From: Flavobacterium aquidurense
GTDB taxonomy: Bacteria; Bacteroidota; Bacteroidia; Flavobacteriales; Flavobacteriaceae
Length of the DNA stretch: 64,000 nt
Assembly (NCBI RefSeq): GCF_001404985.1
Contig: NZ_JRLF01000010.1
Span: forward strand, 186,001-250,000
Direction of reading: 5' to 3'
Part shown: positions 18,158 through 27,790 of the stretch, in pieces
How the letters are laid out: each line of letters begins with the position of its first letter
Numbering within the stretch: position 1 is the stretch's first letter
Position numbers and translations under genes: made by a program
Notes under the pieces: generated by a model
The model's input: the letters and a program-made list of their open reading frames with translations, nothing else
Told to the model about the DNA's origin: nothing
Databases searched by the model: none

Positions 18158-20422
18158 CTAAATAGGTCTATCTTCTTTTTTTACTCCAAAAGTTGTTGAT
18201 GGCTTGCTTCCCATAAACAATTTTAATTCTCCTCCTTTTGCGATCATATCATGTGTGATGTATGATTTTGTATAAGGTTTTCCGTTATATTCTGCTTTTT
18301 GAATGTAGATGTTTGTTTTGCTATTATCGATTGCATTCAATGTAAACGAAATTCCTTCTTTATGATGAATTGTTGCTGTATTTACCAACGGACTTCCTAA
18401 AACATAAATCCCGTTTGCCGGATTAACCGAATAAAATCCCATTGAAGAGAAAACATACCAAGCCGACATTTGTCCTAAATCTTCATTTCCACATAATCCG
18501 TCAGGTTTTGTCGAGTAGAATTTATCATCGATTTCGCGAATTAGTTTTGCTGTTTTCCAAGGTTGTCCTGCGTAAGAATACAAATACGGGATATGGTGAT
18601 TTGGCTCATTTCCTTGTGCATATTGACCAATTAATCCGCTGATATCAGGTGAAATTTCTTCTCCTTCTACTTTATCTGTGATTAAGAAAAGGGAATCTAA
18701 TTTGGCTAAAAATTTATCTTCACTTCCAAATAATTCAATTAAACCATACGGATCCTGTGGAACTAACCAAGTATATTGCCACGCATTTCCCTCAACATAA
18801 TCGTCTTTACGATGCGCTGATGAAAGCGGATTAAATGGTGTTCTCCAATTACCATCGGTTAATTTTCCTCTCATGAAAGTGGTTTCTTTATCGAAATACA
18901 ATTTGTATAAATTGGCTCTTTTAGTGAAATAATTATAATCATCTGTTTTTCCTAAAGATTTTGCCATTTGCGCCACACAATAATCATCGATGGCATATTC
19001 TAATGCATTACCAACAGATTCTAACATTTTATCAGCCGGAATATATTCTAGTTTTTGAACATAATCCATTCCGTCACGCGTTTGCATCGCTGTTTTTTTG
19101 ATCGCTTCGTATGCCAATGCTGTATCGTAATCTCTATATCCTTTCATGTAAGCATCTACAATCACAGCAATCGAGTGATTTCCGTTCATCGTATTGGTTT
19201 CATTGCCCATTAAATGCCAAACCGGTAATCTGCCTTGTTGTTCGTAGATTGCCAAAAATGACTTAACAATATCGTTAATTTTATTGGGTTGTGTAATCGT
19301 GTATAAAGGATGCAAACCTCGATAGGTATCCCAAAGTGAGAAAGTGGTGTAGTTTGTAAAATTTGCTTTTTCGTAAACTTTCTTGTCTGTTCCTCTGTAA
19401 TCTCCGTTTACATCATTAAAAATTGAAGGCGCAAACATGGTGTGATACAAAGCGGTATAAAAAACTTTCGTCGTTTTGTCATCTGCTTTGATTTGAATTT
19501 TGTTCAATTCTTTATTCCATTTTGAAGTCGCTTCTTTTGCAACGGCATCAAAATCCCAACCCGGAATCTCAGCTTTAATATTCGCAGAAGCGTTCTCATA
19601 ACTTACCGGAGAAATCCCCACTTTTACTAAAACTTGTTTGTTTTTTAAATTTGTAAAATCCAAAACAGCTTTCATTTTTAGTCCTTCACCTTCGTTTCCT
19701 TTAACGGCTGATTTATCATCGTACAATGCTATATTTGAAATTGGCTCTGAGAATTCCATCGTAAAGAAAATACGCTGATCAGCTGCCCAACCTGCAGAAT
19801 ATCTGTATCCAACAAGAGTAGTTTCGTTGATTTTTTTGATGAACGTTTTTACTGGTTTATCCCAACCTATTCCGTCTGCAAGATCTAATAAAACGTGATT
19901 GTCTGTCGTAGTATTAAAAGTATATTTATGAAAACCTACTCTTTCGCTGGCAGTTAACTCGGCTTTGATTTTGTATTTATCTAATACAACGCTGTAATAT
20001 CCGGCTTTGCTTACTTCGTTTTTATGAGAGAAATAAGAACCGTAACCCGTTGCCATATCTTCTTTTGTTCCTTTGGTAAGTGGCACTTTTCCTGAAACTG
20101 GCAATAATAAAATATCATTTAAATCTCCAATTCCGGTTCCGCTTAAATGCGTGTGTGTGAATCCTAGAATTGTATTACTTGCATAGTTGTATCCGCTGCA
20201 CCAATCCCAACCTTCAAAGACATTTACTGGGCCTAATTGTACGGCTCCAAAAGGAACATTAGCGCCCACAAATACGTGTCCGTGTCCGGCAGAACCTATC
20301 AATGGATCTACGTATTTAGTATAATCTGAACTTGTTTGTTTTGCTTTCTTTTCCTGTGAAATTACCGCTAAACTACTTAGCATAATTATAGCGAAAACAA
20401 TGTTTTTGAATTTTGTAACCAT
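18158..20422 (-). CDS. GH92 exo-alpha-mannosidase (second copy)
   Basis: A second 754-aa GH92 enzyme with a signal peptide. It has the family segments YVDPLIGSAGHGHVFVGA (a GxGGHGH-like start typical of alpha-1,2/1,3-active members), FSLWDTYRGLHPL, VEGNAWQYTW with the presumed acid Glu, GNEPNHHIPYLY and GNEDLGQMSAWYVFSSMGFY. The GNEPNHH motif is the more standard form, where the first copy reads GNQPIQH. Periplasmic trimming of alpha-mannose from imported oligosaccharides is the expected role. The start at ATG 20422 gives a clean signal sequence. Divergence from the first copy is large, so this is not a recent duplication. Confidence 0.94.
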   Translation of the reverse strand: MVTKFKNIVFAIIMLSSLAVISQEKKAKQTSSDYTKYVDPLIGSAGHGHVFVGANVPFGAVQLGPVNVFEGWDWCSGYNYASNTILGFTHTHLSGTGIGDLNDILLLPVSGKVPLTKGTKEDMATGYGSYFSHKNEVSKAGYYSVVLDKYKIKAELTASERVGFHKYTFNTTTDNHVLLDLADGIGWDKPVKTFIKKINETTLVGYRYSAGWAADQRIFFTMEFSEPISNIALYDDKSAVKGNEGEGLKMKAVLDFTNLKNKQVLVKVGISPVSYENASANIKAEIPGWDFDAVAKEATSKWNKELNKIQIKADDKTTKVFYTALYHTMFAPSIFNDVNGDYRGTDKKVYEKANFTNYTTFSLWDTYRGLHPLYTITQPNKINDIVKSFLAIYEQQGRLPVWHLMGNETNTMNGNHSIAVIVDAYMKGYRDYDTALAYEAIKKTAMQTRDGMDYVQKLEYIPADKMLESVGNALEYAIDDYCVAQMAKSLGKTDDYNYFTKRANLYKLYFDKETTFMRGKLTDGNWRTPFNPLSSAHRKDDYVEGNAWQYTWLVPQDPYGLIELFGSEDKFLAKLDSLFLITDKVEGEEISPDISGLIGQYAQGNEPNHHIPYLYSYAGQPWKTAKLIREIDDKFYSTKPDGLCGNEDLGQMSAWYVFSSMGFYSVNPANGIYVLGSPLVNTATIHHKEGISFTLNAIDNSKTNIYIQKAEYNGKPYTKSYITHDMIAKGGELKLFMGSKPSTTFGVKKEDRPI

Positions 20423-20650
20423 TTTAATTATTTTTATTTGACTTGTGTAAATTATGGGCCACGGATGATACGGGTTAAACTGATTTACACGGATATTTTT
20501 TAATCTTTGAACTTAAATTTAACCGCAAAGTATGCAAAGATTTAATTTTTAATATTTAGTGAAGACGCACTGCTGTGCGCCTCTACGGAAAACCTTTGTC
20601 TCTTTGAACCTTTGTTCCTAAAAACCTCAGAACCTCAGCAACTTAAAACC
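20423..20650. other. Intergenic gap with dispersed repeat words and one small palindrome
   Basis: This stretch holds degenerate dispersed sequence of the 'cacggat...acggattt' and 'aaccgcaaagtatgcaaaga' type, also seen near 22.7 kb. It also has a small palindrome, AGACGCACTGCTGTGCGCCTCT, at 20563-20584. I see no gene or clear promoter in it. Confidence 0.5.
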
Positions 20651-22639
20651 TTAGTACCTTGATAAAACCTCATACAAAGAGTAAACTTTTAAAACCGGTT
20701 TTGCGATTTTCCCTTCGAACGTGATTGTTTTTTCTTCTCCGGGTTTCAAGTCGAAGTAATTATCGCTCCATTTTCCGGTATATCCTTTTATGGAAACGTT
20801 TACATATTTGGCAAATTTTGACGCTTTTAAAACTACTTTATTTCCTTTTACTTCCCAAGTAATTTTTGGATCTTCGAGTGTTAAATTTATCGGGCGCGTG
20901 AGATCTATTTCGGGAGTTTTATCATCTCGATAGGCTTCTTTCATGGCATACCAAGCCGCTTTTGGTTGTCTGTCATAATAATCGGTTACACTCCAGCTTG
21001 CTACTGGCCAACAATCGTTAAGCTGCCAGACTAAAGTTCCCATATTATAAGGCGCTTTTGAACGGTGAATACCGATAATGTTTTTAAGCGAATAATATTG
21101 CAAACATTGTGTGAGGTAACTATAATCCTCAACATTCATTTTCTTTATTTTAGTCGAATCAATGAAATATCTGTTTAAATAGGAATCTAATTTCAGGAAT
21201 CCTTTTCCTGCTTTTTGATGCGCCTGCAAAATATCTGAATATAAATAGTGGTCTTCCGGCAGTGTAAATTTTTCTATAGAAGAATAAGTTGGCATTGCCT
21301 GCATTCCGTATTCGCTCACAAAACGTCCTGTTTTTTTCTGTACGGCTTCGACATCTTCTAATCCCCACCAGGTTCCCCAATAATGGCTGTCACCTTCTGT
21401 AATACTGGCTTTTCTGGACCAATGAAATAATGGTGATGAGCTAATATAAGGACGTTTAGTATCAACTTCTTTTACCCATTTCGGGATACTGTCCTGAAAC
21501 AAACGAACATAATCTTTCCATAATCTGGTGGAATCCTGCTTAGACATTTTCATACTTTTTTGCCATCCCCAATCTTTAAAGGCTTCGTCGATTTCATTAT
21601 TTCCGCACCATAAAACAATACTTTTATGATGGCGTAAACGTTTTACCTGATACTGAACTTCTTTTTTTACATTATCAAAAAAAGCATCATCTCCGGGAAC
21701 CATTGTTCCGGCAAACATAAAATCCTGCCAGACGTAGATTCCATTTTTATCGCATAAATCATAAAAATAATCGTCTTCATAAATTCCGCCTCCCCAAACA
21801 CGAAGCATATTCATATTGGCATCTTTCGCCATACCAATTACTTTTTCGTATTCTTTTTTGGTTACTCTCGAAAGAAATGCATCTGACGGAATATAATTGG
21901 CGCCTTTCATATAAACCGGTTTTCCATCAATCTTAAAATAAAATGATTTACCCAGGCTATCGGGTTGTTGCACCAATTCTATTTTTCGATCGAGTACATA
22001 TGGTTTCTCTGGAGTTTTTTCGTCGTATGCTTCTAATCGCGGTGTTTTCCAGATTCCGCAAGTCGTGAATTTTGGTCCCCAGTCCCATCCAAAATGATAT
22101 TGTGCTTTTCGTACATAGGCACGCGGATTATCCGGAATCACAAATGGAAAATCTTTTTTGGCGAGTGAATCAACTACATTTTGTGCCGATTTAAATACGA
22201 CAACCAAATCATTATTTCCGGATTTAATGAGTTTTTTGACATCAACTCTCCATTGACGAAACATATTATCGGCTTTTAAAACCAATTGATTGTTGAGGTA
22301 AACGGTTGCGTAAGTATCCAATCCGTCAAAAACCAACTCTGCATTTTTCTTTTTTAATGTTGCTGCACCAATTTTAAAAGTGGTTTTATATTCCCAGTCT
22401 TTCTTTTCGATCCAGGCAACTTTTTTTTCATTGTCTCTGTAAAATGGATCCGGTATTGTTTTGTTGTTCAGTAAATCAGTATGAATTTCTCCCGGCACGG
22501 TTGCAGGATACCATTTATCAGTTTTTATTTCTCGATATTGCCAATCTTCTTTTATATCAATACTTTGAGCATTGATTACAAATGAGAAATTCGCAATACA
22601 AAGAGATATTACCCAATAAAAGTTTTTTATATATTTCAT
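20651..22639 (-). CDS. GH2 beta-mannosidase lacking the middle Ig-like domain
   Basis: The 662-aa product is a beta-mannosidase of GH2, expected to cleave the Man-beta-1,4-GlcNAc bond of the N-glycan core. A signal peptide (to about residue 24) is followed by the sugar-binding beta-sandwich (FHFGWDWGP-like QYHFGWDWGP at 180-189) and the TIM barrel. Catalytic residues are present: acid/base Glu349 in GNNEID and nucleophile Glu443 in SEYGMQAMP. Unusually, the chain goes from the end of domain 1 (RLEAYDEKT, about residue 209) straight to PYVLDRKIELVQQPDS, which in full-length enzymes starts the barrel. About 120-150 residues, the middle Ig-like domain, are missing; family members usually have 820-860 residues. 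The join is in frame, so it is a deletion variant rather than a pseudogene. Confidence 0.9.
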   Translation of the reverse strand: MKYIKNFYWVISLCIANFSFVINAQSIDIKEDWQYREIKTDKWYPATVPGEIHTDLLNNKTIPDPFYRDNEKKVAWIEKKDWEYKTTFKIGAATLKKKNAELVFDGLDTYATVYLNNQLVLKADNMFRQWRVDVKKLIKSGNNDLVVVFKSAQNVVDSLAKKDFPFVIPDNPRAYVRKAQYHFGWDWGPKFTTCGIWKTPRLEAYDEKTPEKPYVLDRKIELVQQPDSLGKSFYFKIDGKPVYMKGANYIPSDAFLSRVTKKEYEKVIGMAKDANMNMLRVWGGGIYEDDYFYDLCDKNGIYVWQDFMFAGTMVPGDDAFFDNVKKEVQYQVKRLRHHKSIVLWCGNNEIDEAFKDWGWQKSMKMSKQDSTRLWKDYVRLFQDSIPKWVKEVDTKRPYISSSPLFHWSRKASITEGDSHYWGTWWGLEDVEAVQKKTGRFVSEYGMQAMPTYSSIEKFTLPEDHYLYSDILQAHQKAGKGFLKLDSYLNRYFIDSTKIKKMNVEDYSYLTQCLQYYSLKNIIGIHRSKAPYNMGTLVWQLNDCWPVASWSVTDYYDRQPKAAWYAMKEAYRDDKTPEIDLTRPINLTLEDPKITWEVKGNKVVLKASKFAKYVNVSIKGYTGKWSDNYFDLKPGEEKTITFEGKIAKPVLKVYSLYEVLSRY

Positions 22640-22759
22640 TTTTTATTTTTTTACTGCAAGTGATATTGTAACGCGGATGACACGGATTTAAACGGATTTT
22701 TAACCTTTGAATATAAAAAAAATTAACCGCAAAGTGCGCAAAGCTTTGTCTCCCTAATC

Positions 22760-22797
22760 TTTCCTCTTTCTTCTTTCTTCTTTCTTCTTTCTTCTTC
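22760..22797. repeat. Heptanucleotide tandem repeat (TTTCTTC)n
   Basis: Four perfect copies of TTTCTTC (22767-22794) are preceded by an imperfect copy TTTCCTC and followed by TTC. The tract lies between the susD terminator and the GH2 gene. Its length is probably unstable by slippage. Confidence 0.85.
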
Positions 22798-22817
22798 GAA
22801 ACTCTGAATCTTTAAAA

Positions 22818-22856
22818 AATAAGCCGGGCGGTACAGGTATTCCCTCCCGACTTATT
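22818..22856 (-). terminator. Terminator of the susC-susD operon
   Basis: Arms AATAAGCCGGG (22818-22828) and CCCGACTTATT (22846-22856) pair with one G-U, and read on the minus strand are followed by ATTTTTTAAA. It lies 20 bp after the susD stop and separates susCD from the downstream glycosidases. Confidence 0.8.
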
Positions 22857-22875
22857 TTAACTAACCTAACCAAAT

Positions 22876-24393
22876 TTATTGTTTATCCCACCAGATTCTG
22901 GTTGTCATTCTGTCTAATCCCTGACGGCTTATTGCTTGTTGGTAATTATCTGCATTTGTTAAAAGCTCAGACTGATCGTAGATTAATCTTCTCGGAATTG
23001 TTCCGTTTGTTTCTCCCGTAGGATCATTTACAGGAACTAAAACCGGATATCCTGTTCTTCTGTATTCTGAAAAAGCTTCAAAACCATTAAACAACAATAC
23101 AATCCATTTTTGAGTGATAATCTGTTCGATTTTTTGAGCCTCAGTTCCAGCAATTTTAAAAGGATGAGCCGTCATATAAGCAGTGTATTCAGCAGGTGTA
23201 ACCGCTGGTACTTTATCTCCAAAAATAGTTAATACTTCCATCGCTGCTTTTACTCCGTTATCATAGTACTGCTGTGCACTTCCGCCAACGTTCCAGCCTT
23301 TTACAGCTGCTTCTGCCAATATATATTGAACTTCAGCATATGACATAATTAATGTTGGTGCATCTAAACGTAATACTGTAGAAGTATTTGGGTCTGAGAA
23401 AACTTTTTTGTCTCCACCCGGAAAGTCTTTAGCATCATTGGCAAGACCTTGTTGGTTTGCCGGATTATTATCTCCTGTTGCTTCTAATTTAGCATAGATT
23501 CTTAAACGTGGATCATTATTGTTTTTCAACTGATCGATAAATGTTTTACTGAATTTTATATTTGATTCTCCTCCGTTCAAATCATTTGTAACCCACGAAG
23601 ATGTGATAGGATTCGTTCTAACTCCCTGTGGACCTGAATCATGTTTTAAAACAAGGCTATCATCATTTGAAGCAAAAACACCTTTTGAAACTGCTTTTTC
23701 TACATATTCCTTAGCTTTGGCCGGATTTACTTTAGACAAACGCATGGCTACTCTAAGCATTACGGAGTTGGCTAATTTTTTCCATTTGGCAACATCACTT
23801 TGGTAATACAAATCTGCTGCACCAACAAAACCTTTGTTCGCATCTAATGCTGTTCCGGCTTCGTCCAATTCTTTTAAAAGGTCATTGTAAATAGCTTCCT
23901 GAGTGTCATATTTTGGGGTAAAAATATTTCCATTATATCCTTTTCCTGCTTCAAAATAAGGAACTTCTCCATAAGTATCTGTTAGTTTTTGAAACATTAA
24001 AACTTTCATGATTCTTAAAGCCTGAATTGCATTTGAATTTTCATCATTGTTTGGCAAAACCGACATTAACTGATAAATCTGGTTCAATCCTTTTCCATAA
24101 GATTCCCCAAAAAGGGCAGCTGAATATTCAGAAGAATAGGTGTATTTTGAACCCGCTCCTCCTGGTGAAGAAAATTGCTGTACGATTTGTGCGGCATAAA
24201 TATTATTTCCTCTTGTATTTGAAAAATCCTGACCGTCAACATAAATCTCAGCTAATGTAAACATCGATTTTACTGCAGGTTCTGTTAAGGCATTTGGATT
24301 CGTATTCATTTCTTCGAATCCTTTATCGCATGATGCTAATGTCATTGCACTAACAATTGCGACACAAAATATTTTAATATATCTATTTTTCAT
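22876..24393 (-). CDS. SusD/RagB-family glycan-binding lipoprotein
   Basis: This 505-aa lipoprotein has a signal peptide with the lipobox TLASC (lipid Cys22) and the SusD-like start GFEEMNTNPNAL. The body is the all-helical SusD-like fold of the shorter subgroup (SusD-like 2). It would form the lid over the SusC transporter on the cell surface and capture the oligosaccharide. It lies 11 bp downstream of susC in the universal SusC-SusD order. Ligand is inferred from the surrounding mannosidases. Confidence 0.94.
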   Translation of the reverse strand: MKNRYIKIFCVAIVSAMTLASCDKGFEEMNTNPNALTEPAVKSMFTLAEIYVDGQDFSNTRGNNIYAAQIVQQFSSPGGAGSKYTYSSEYSAALFGESYGKGLNQIYQLMSVLPNNDENSNAIQALRIMKVLMFQKLTDTYGEVPYFEAGKGYNGNIFTPKYDTQEAIYNDLLKELDEAGTALDANKGFVGAADLYYQSDVAKWKKLANSVMLRVAMRLSKVNPAKAKEYVEKAVSKGVFASNDDSLVLKHDSGPQGVRTNPITSSWVTNDLNGGESNIKFSKTFIDQLKNNNDPRLRIYAKLEATGDNNPANQQGLANDAKDFPGGDKKVFSDPNTSTVLRLDAPTLIMSYAEVQYILAEAAVKGWNVGGSAQQYYDNGVKAAMEVLTIFGDKVPAVTPAEYTAYMTAHPFKIAGTEAQKIEQIITQKWIVLLFNGFEAFSEYRRTGYPVLVPVNDPTGETNGTIPRRLIYDQSELLTNADNYQQAISRQGLDRMTTRIWWDKQ

Positions 24394-24404
24394 CTTTTTT
24401 ATTA

Positions 24405-27400
24405 TTAGAATTTGACATTAAGTGTTATACCATAATTTCTTGTCAAAGGCATAGAAGCTCTTTCAAGTCCCTGAGCATTACTATTATTATAGTTTGACTC
24501 TGGATCTATATTTGGCACTTTGTCATAAATTGTCCATAAATTATGAGCAGAGAATGCTAAACTAATCGATTGGAAAGGTGTTTTTTCGATATACGATTTT
24601 GGAAAATTATAGCTAAAAGAAATAGATCTTAACTTCACAAAATCAGCATCGTATACAAAATTTGATGTTACATCGCTATAACTTCTCCAGTAATCATATG
24701 CAGAAACGGTTGTGTTTACAGGATTTCCGTTTGTATCAGTTCCTGAAACAGCAACTCCGCCTTCACGACCAGCAAGTGAAGCTTCAGATAATCCGTAACG
24801 CATTCCTAATTGATTTGTTGCAGAATAAATTTCTCCTCCAAATTTAGCATCTACAAAAACAGAAAGTGTGAAGTTTTTATAAGAGAAATCATTTGAAAGT
24901 CCCATTGAAGTTGGCGCAACACCTTGTCCTGCAATAATTAAGTTTCCTCTAAGGAATTTACCGCTTGGATCAAGTACAATGTTTCCGTTTGTATCTCTTA
25001 AATAATCATAAGCTTTGATTACACCAAAAGGCTGTCCCTTTTCTAATACTACAGAAGCTCTTGCATCTCTGTTATCATCTAACAATTTTGTTGGAATTTT
25101 ATCAGAAAGATTAACAACTTCACTCTTGTTGTAGGCAAAATTGTAACCAACACTCCAGCTAAAACTAGGTGTTTTTACTGCTTTTACATTTACAGCAAAT
25201 TCTACACCCTGATTCAGGATTTCTCCCACATTGATTTTTGTAGTTCTGTAACCTGAAGCTTTAGAAATATCAGCATCAGCAATATCATTCGTTGTTCTTT
25301 TTTGGTAAAAAGTCAAATCTGTACTTAATCTATTGTTGAAAAATGTATTTTCAAAACCAAATTCGATTGTACTTACATTATAAGGTTTTAAGAATTTGTT
25401 TGGAACTGTTTCTCCATTAACACCCAAAATTGGTTGTCCTTGCGAATCAGTTTGTCCATCTGGCGCAGTATACGTTAATGATAAAGCATACGCATCCGGC
25501 AAAGCTCCACCAACGTTACCCCAACCTGCTCTAATTTTACCATAAGACATCCATTCCGGTAATTTAACTATTTCAGAATAAATAAAACTTGTACTCACAG
25601 ATGGGTAAAAAGTACTGTTATTTGCCGGATCTAAAGTTGAAAACCAATCTTCACGGCCTGTTAAACTAACATACAAGAAATCTTTATATCCTAAATCTGC
25701 TGAATAAAAAAGTGAATTTACTTCGCTTTCAGAAAATAATTTTTCTGTTTTTACAGGCTGAGTGTTTGCGTAAAAATACTTGAACGGAACAATAAAGTTA
25801 TTTCCTCTCATTTTAATACCACTCATTCTGTTATCCTGACGGTTTGCTCCAACAAAAGCATCCAAAGAAAGATTTTTTACGATATCGCCTTTGTATCCTA
25901 AATAACCTGAAGCATTAAACTCAGAACGGTTTTGAACTGTGTTTTCATAAGCTCCACCCGGTGCATAGTTAATTCCGGTTGGTTCAATCTCTGTAAATTC
26001 ATAATTAATATCATCAATACCCAATACAGCTTTTGCGTAAATTTTATCGGTAATATTATAATTTACTTTCGCAGAACCTATAAAACGTTTTCTAAGATCG
26101 TTATTCAGGGTTTCCTGCGTTGCAAAGTAGGGATTTGTCTGATATACATTTGATTGAAAATAATCTGCTTCTCCTCCATTTTCATCATATGCATTGTTGA
26201 TCCATCTGATATCTGTTCCCGGAGTCATAAAAGTAACCGGAAAAGATGGGTTTCTTGGAGAATCATTCAAATAAGGTCTGTTATGGCTTTTCTCAGAAAT
26301 ATACTGTGCGTTTGTCTCGATACTTACCTTTTTGTTTGGTGCCGAATTTAAACTTAAAGTCACGTTATTTCTTCCAAAGTTAGTTCCGGGCAAAATAGAT
26401 TCGTCTTTCGTATTTCCAAAAGATAACCTGAAATTAGTTGTTTCATTTCCTCCGGAAATTGCTAAAGTATTACTGAAAGAATATCCGGTTCTGTAGAAGT
26501 TTTTAACGTTATCCTGTCCGTAAGCCTGATATGGTCTTGTAATTCCATCAATACCAAGAGACGGAGTTCCGTCGTATTTATCTCCCCATGCGAAATAGTA
26601 AGAATCTCCAAGTTCCTGTGCGTTTGCAAATCTTGTTGCAACACCATTTACAGGCGCTCCCGCTCCGTATTGATCTTGCCAGTGTAAAAGAGTTGCCGGT
26701 GTATTGAAGGTAGAATTTGTACTAAAATCTACTCCAATTCCTGTTCCGCTTTTTCCTTTTTTAGTTGTAATTAAGATAACACCGTTTGATCCTCTGTATC
26801 CGTAAAGTGCAGAAGCGGCACTACCTTTAAGTACTGACATCGAAGCGATATCATCCGGATTGAAAGAAGACATACCATCTCCTTTATCAGCTCCTCCGTA
26901 CATTCCGGCATTTCCTTGTTGACTATTATCAATCGGGATACCATCTACAACATACAAAGGCTGGTTAAGACCGGAAGCCGATGTTGCTCCACGAATTACA
27001 ACACGGCTGGAACCTGAAGGTCCTGAAACCGGTGCAGAAACATTAACTCCGGCAATTTTTCCCTGAAGGGCATTTCCTAAGTTAATTTCTTTATTCTTGG
27101 TCAGCTCGTCTCCTTTTAATTCTCCAACGGCATAACCTAAACTTTTCTTTTGTTTTTTAACACCAAATGAGGTCACTACAACATCTTTTAGTTCTTGTGT
27201 GTTTTCGATCAGGACAACAGCAACTCTGTTTTCATTTTCCTGAAGCACCACTAATTTTGATGCAAAACCTATAGAAGATACGTTTAATGTTACCTTTCCT
27301 TCCGGAACATTCATTTTAAATCGGCCTTCCGCATCTGTAATTGCACTAAACGGTTTTCCCTGAACCTCTATCGATGCAGCAACAATTCCCTTGTTCTCTG

Positions 27401-27500
27401 CATCAGCCACTATGCCTGTTATTAATCGGTTTTGTGCAACAGCACCTAAGCTGCTCAACAATACCATTCCTAACACTGCCAATATTCGTTTCATAAGCAT
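24405..27500 (-). CDS. SusC/RagA-family TonB-dependent outer-membrane transporter
   Basis: A 1031-aa SusC-type protein: signal peptide (ending GAVAQ), carboxypeptidase-D-like regulatory domain (about residues 24-105), TonB box region around ELKDVVVTSFG, plug domain with the PLYVVDGIPI motif, and a beta-barrel ending in an aromatic residue (ITLNVKF). It imports glycans together with the SusD partner encoded just downstream. ATG codons exist at 27500 and 27494 (MLMKRIL); the second gives the tighter signal peptide, so the true start may be two codons later. Its upstream region holds a 26-bp palindrome likely bound by the neighbouring LacI regulator. Confidence 0.95.
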   Translation of the reverse strand: MLMKRILAVLGMVLLSSLGAVAQNRLITGIVADAENKGIVAASIEVQGKPFSAITDAEGRFKMNVPEGKVTLNVSSIGFASKLVVLQENENRVAVVLIENTQELKDVVVTSFGVKKQKKSLGYAVGELKGDELTKNKEINLGNALQGKIAGVNVSAPVSGPSGSSRVVIRGATSASGLNQPLYVVDGIPIDNSQQGNAGMYGGADKGDGMSSFNPDDIASMSVLKGSAASALYGYRGSNGVILITTKKGKSGTGIGVDFSTNSTFNTPATLLHWQDQYGAGAPVNGVATRFANAQELGDSYYFAWGDKYDGTPSLGIDGITRPYQAYGQDNVKNFYRTGYSFSNTLAISGGNETTNFRLSFGNTKDESILPGTNFGRNNVTLSLNSAPNKKVSIETNAQYISEKSHNRPYLNDSPRNPSFPVTFMTPGTDIRWINNAYDENGGEADYFQSNVYQTNPYFATQETLNNDLRKRFIGSAKVNYNITDKIYAKAVLGIDDINYEFTEIEPTGINYAPGGAYENTVQNRSEFNASGYLGYKGDIVKNLSLDAFVGANRQDNRMSGIKMRGNNFIVPFKYFYANTQPVKTEKLFSESEVNSLFYSADLGYKDFLYVSLTGREDWFSTLDPANNSTFYPSVSTSFIYSEIVKLPEWMSYGKIRAGWGNVGGALPDAYALSLTYTAPDGQTDSQGQPILGVNGETVPNKFLKPYNVSTIEFGFENTFFNNRLSTDLTFYQKRTTNDIADADISKASGYRTTKINVGEILNQGVEFAVNVKAVKTPSFSWSVGYNFAYNKSEVVNLSDKIPTKLLDDNRDARASVVLEKGQPFGVIKAYDYLRDTNGNIVLDPSGKFLRGNLIIAGQGVAPTSMGLSNDFSYKNFTLSVFVDAKFGGEIYSATNQLGMRYGLSEASLAGREGGVAVSGTDTNGNPVNTTVSAYDYWRSYSDVTSNFVYDADFVKLRSISFSYNFPKSYIEKTPFQSISLAFSAHNLWTIYDKVPNIDPESNYNNSNAQGLERASMPLTRNYGITLNVKF

Positions 27501-27708
27501 TTTTTTTTGGTTATTTGTTTTGATTTTGTTTTAACGTGATTGTTTTTAAAAAATTAATAAAAATTTGAACTCAATTTTAATATGGTATTTTAAGATCTCC
27601 ATCTTTAAATACTATCTTTTTATAGCAATATATTTGTGCCCTGATTTCAAGAAATCGATATAGTAAACTGTTCAAAAAAATAACTGATTATCAGTTTGCT
27701 TTGTCTAA

Positions 27709-27734
27709 ATTTTACTAAAACGATTTAGTAAAAT
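27709..27734. promoter_or_regulatory. LacI-type operator upstream of susC
   Basis: The half-sites ATTTTACTAAAAC and GATTTAGTAAAAT form a 26-bp inverted repeat with one mismatched pair and a central CG, as in LacI-family operators. It shares the core CTAAA(A/T)CGATTTAG with sites before lacI and the GH97 gene. Confidence 0.8.
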
Positions 27735-27748
27735 GAGTAAAAAAAAAC

Positions 27749-27758
27749 GAAACGTTTC
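27749..27758. promoter_or_regulatory. Short palindrome GAAACGTTTC, possible auxiliary operator
   Basis: A perfect 10-bp palindrome with central ACGT lies 15 bp from the susC operator and downstream of the lacI stop. AAACGTTT cores are frequent in LacI-family sites, but its sequence differs from the other three sites, so its role is uncertain. Confidence 0.35.
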
Positions 27759-27790
27759 TTTTCTTTTTTATTCTGCTTATTATCTAAAAA

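Noticed and set aside
22760..22797. Tandem heptamer as a CRISPR
   Set aside because: No spacers and units are only 7 bp; it is a simple repeat.
27749..27758. GAAACGTTTC as the stem of a lacI terminator
   Set aside because: A self-complementary 10-mer has no loop and would leave too short a stem; an operator reading is better.
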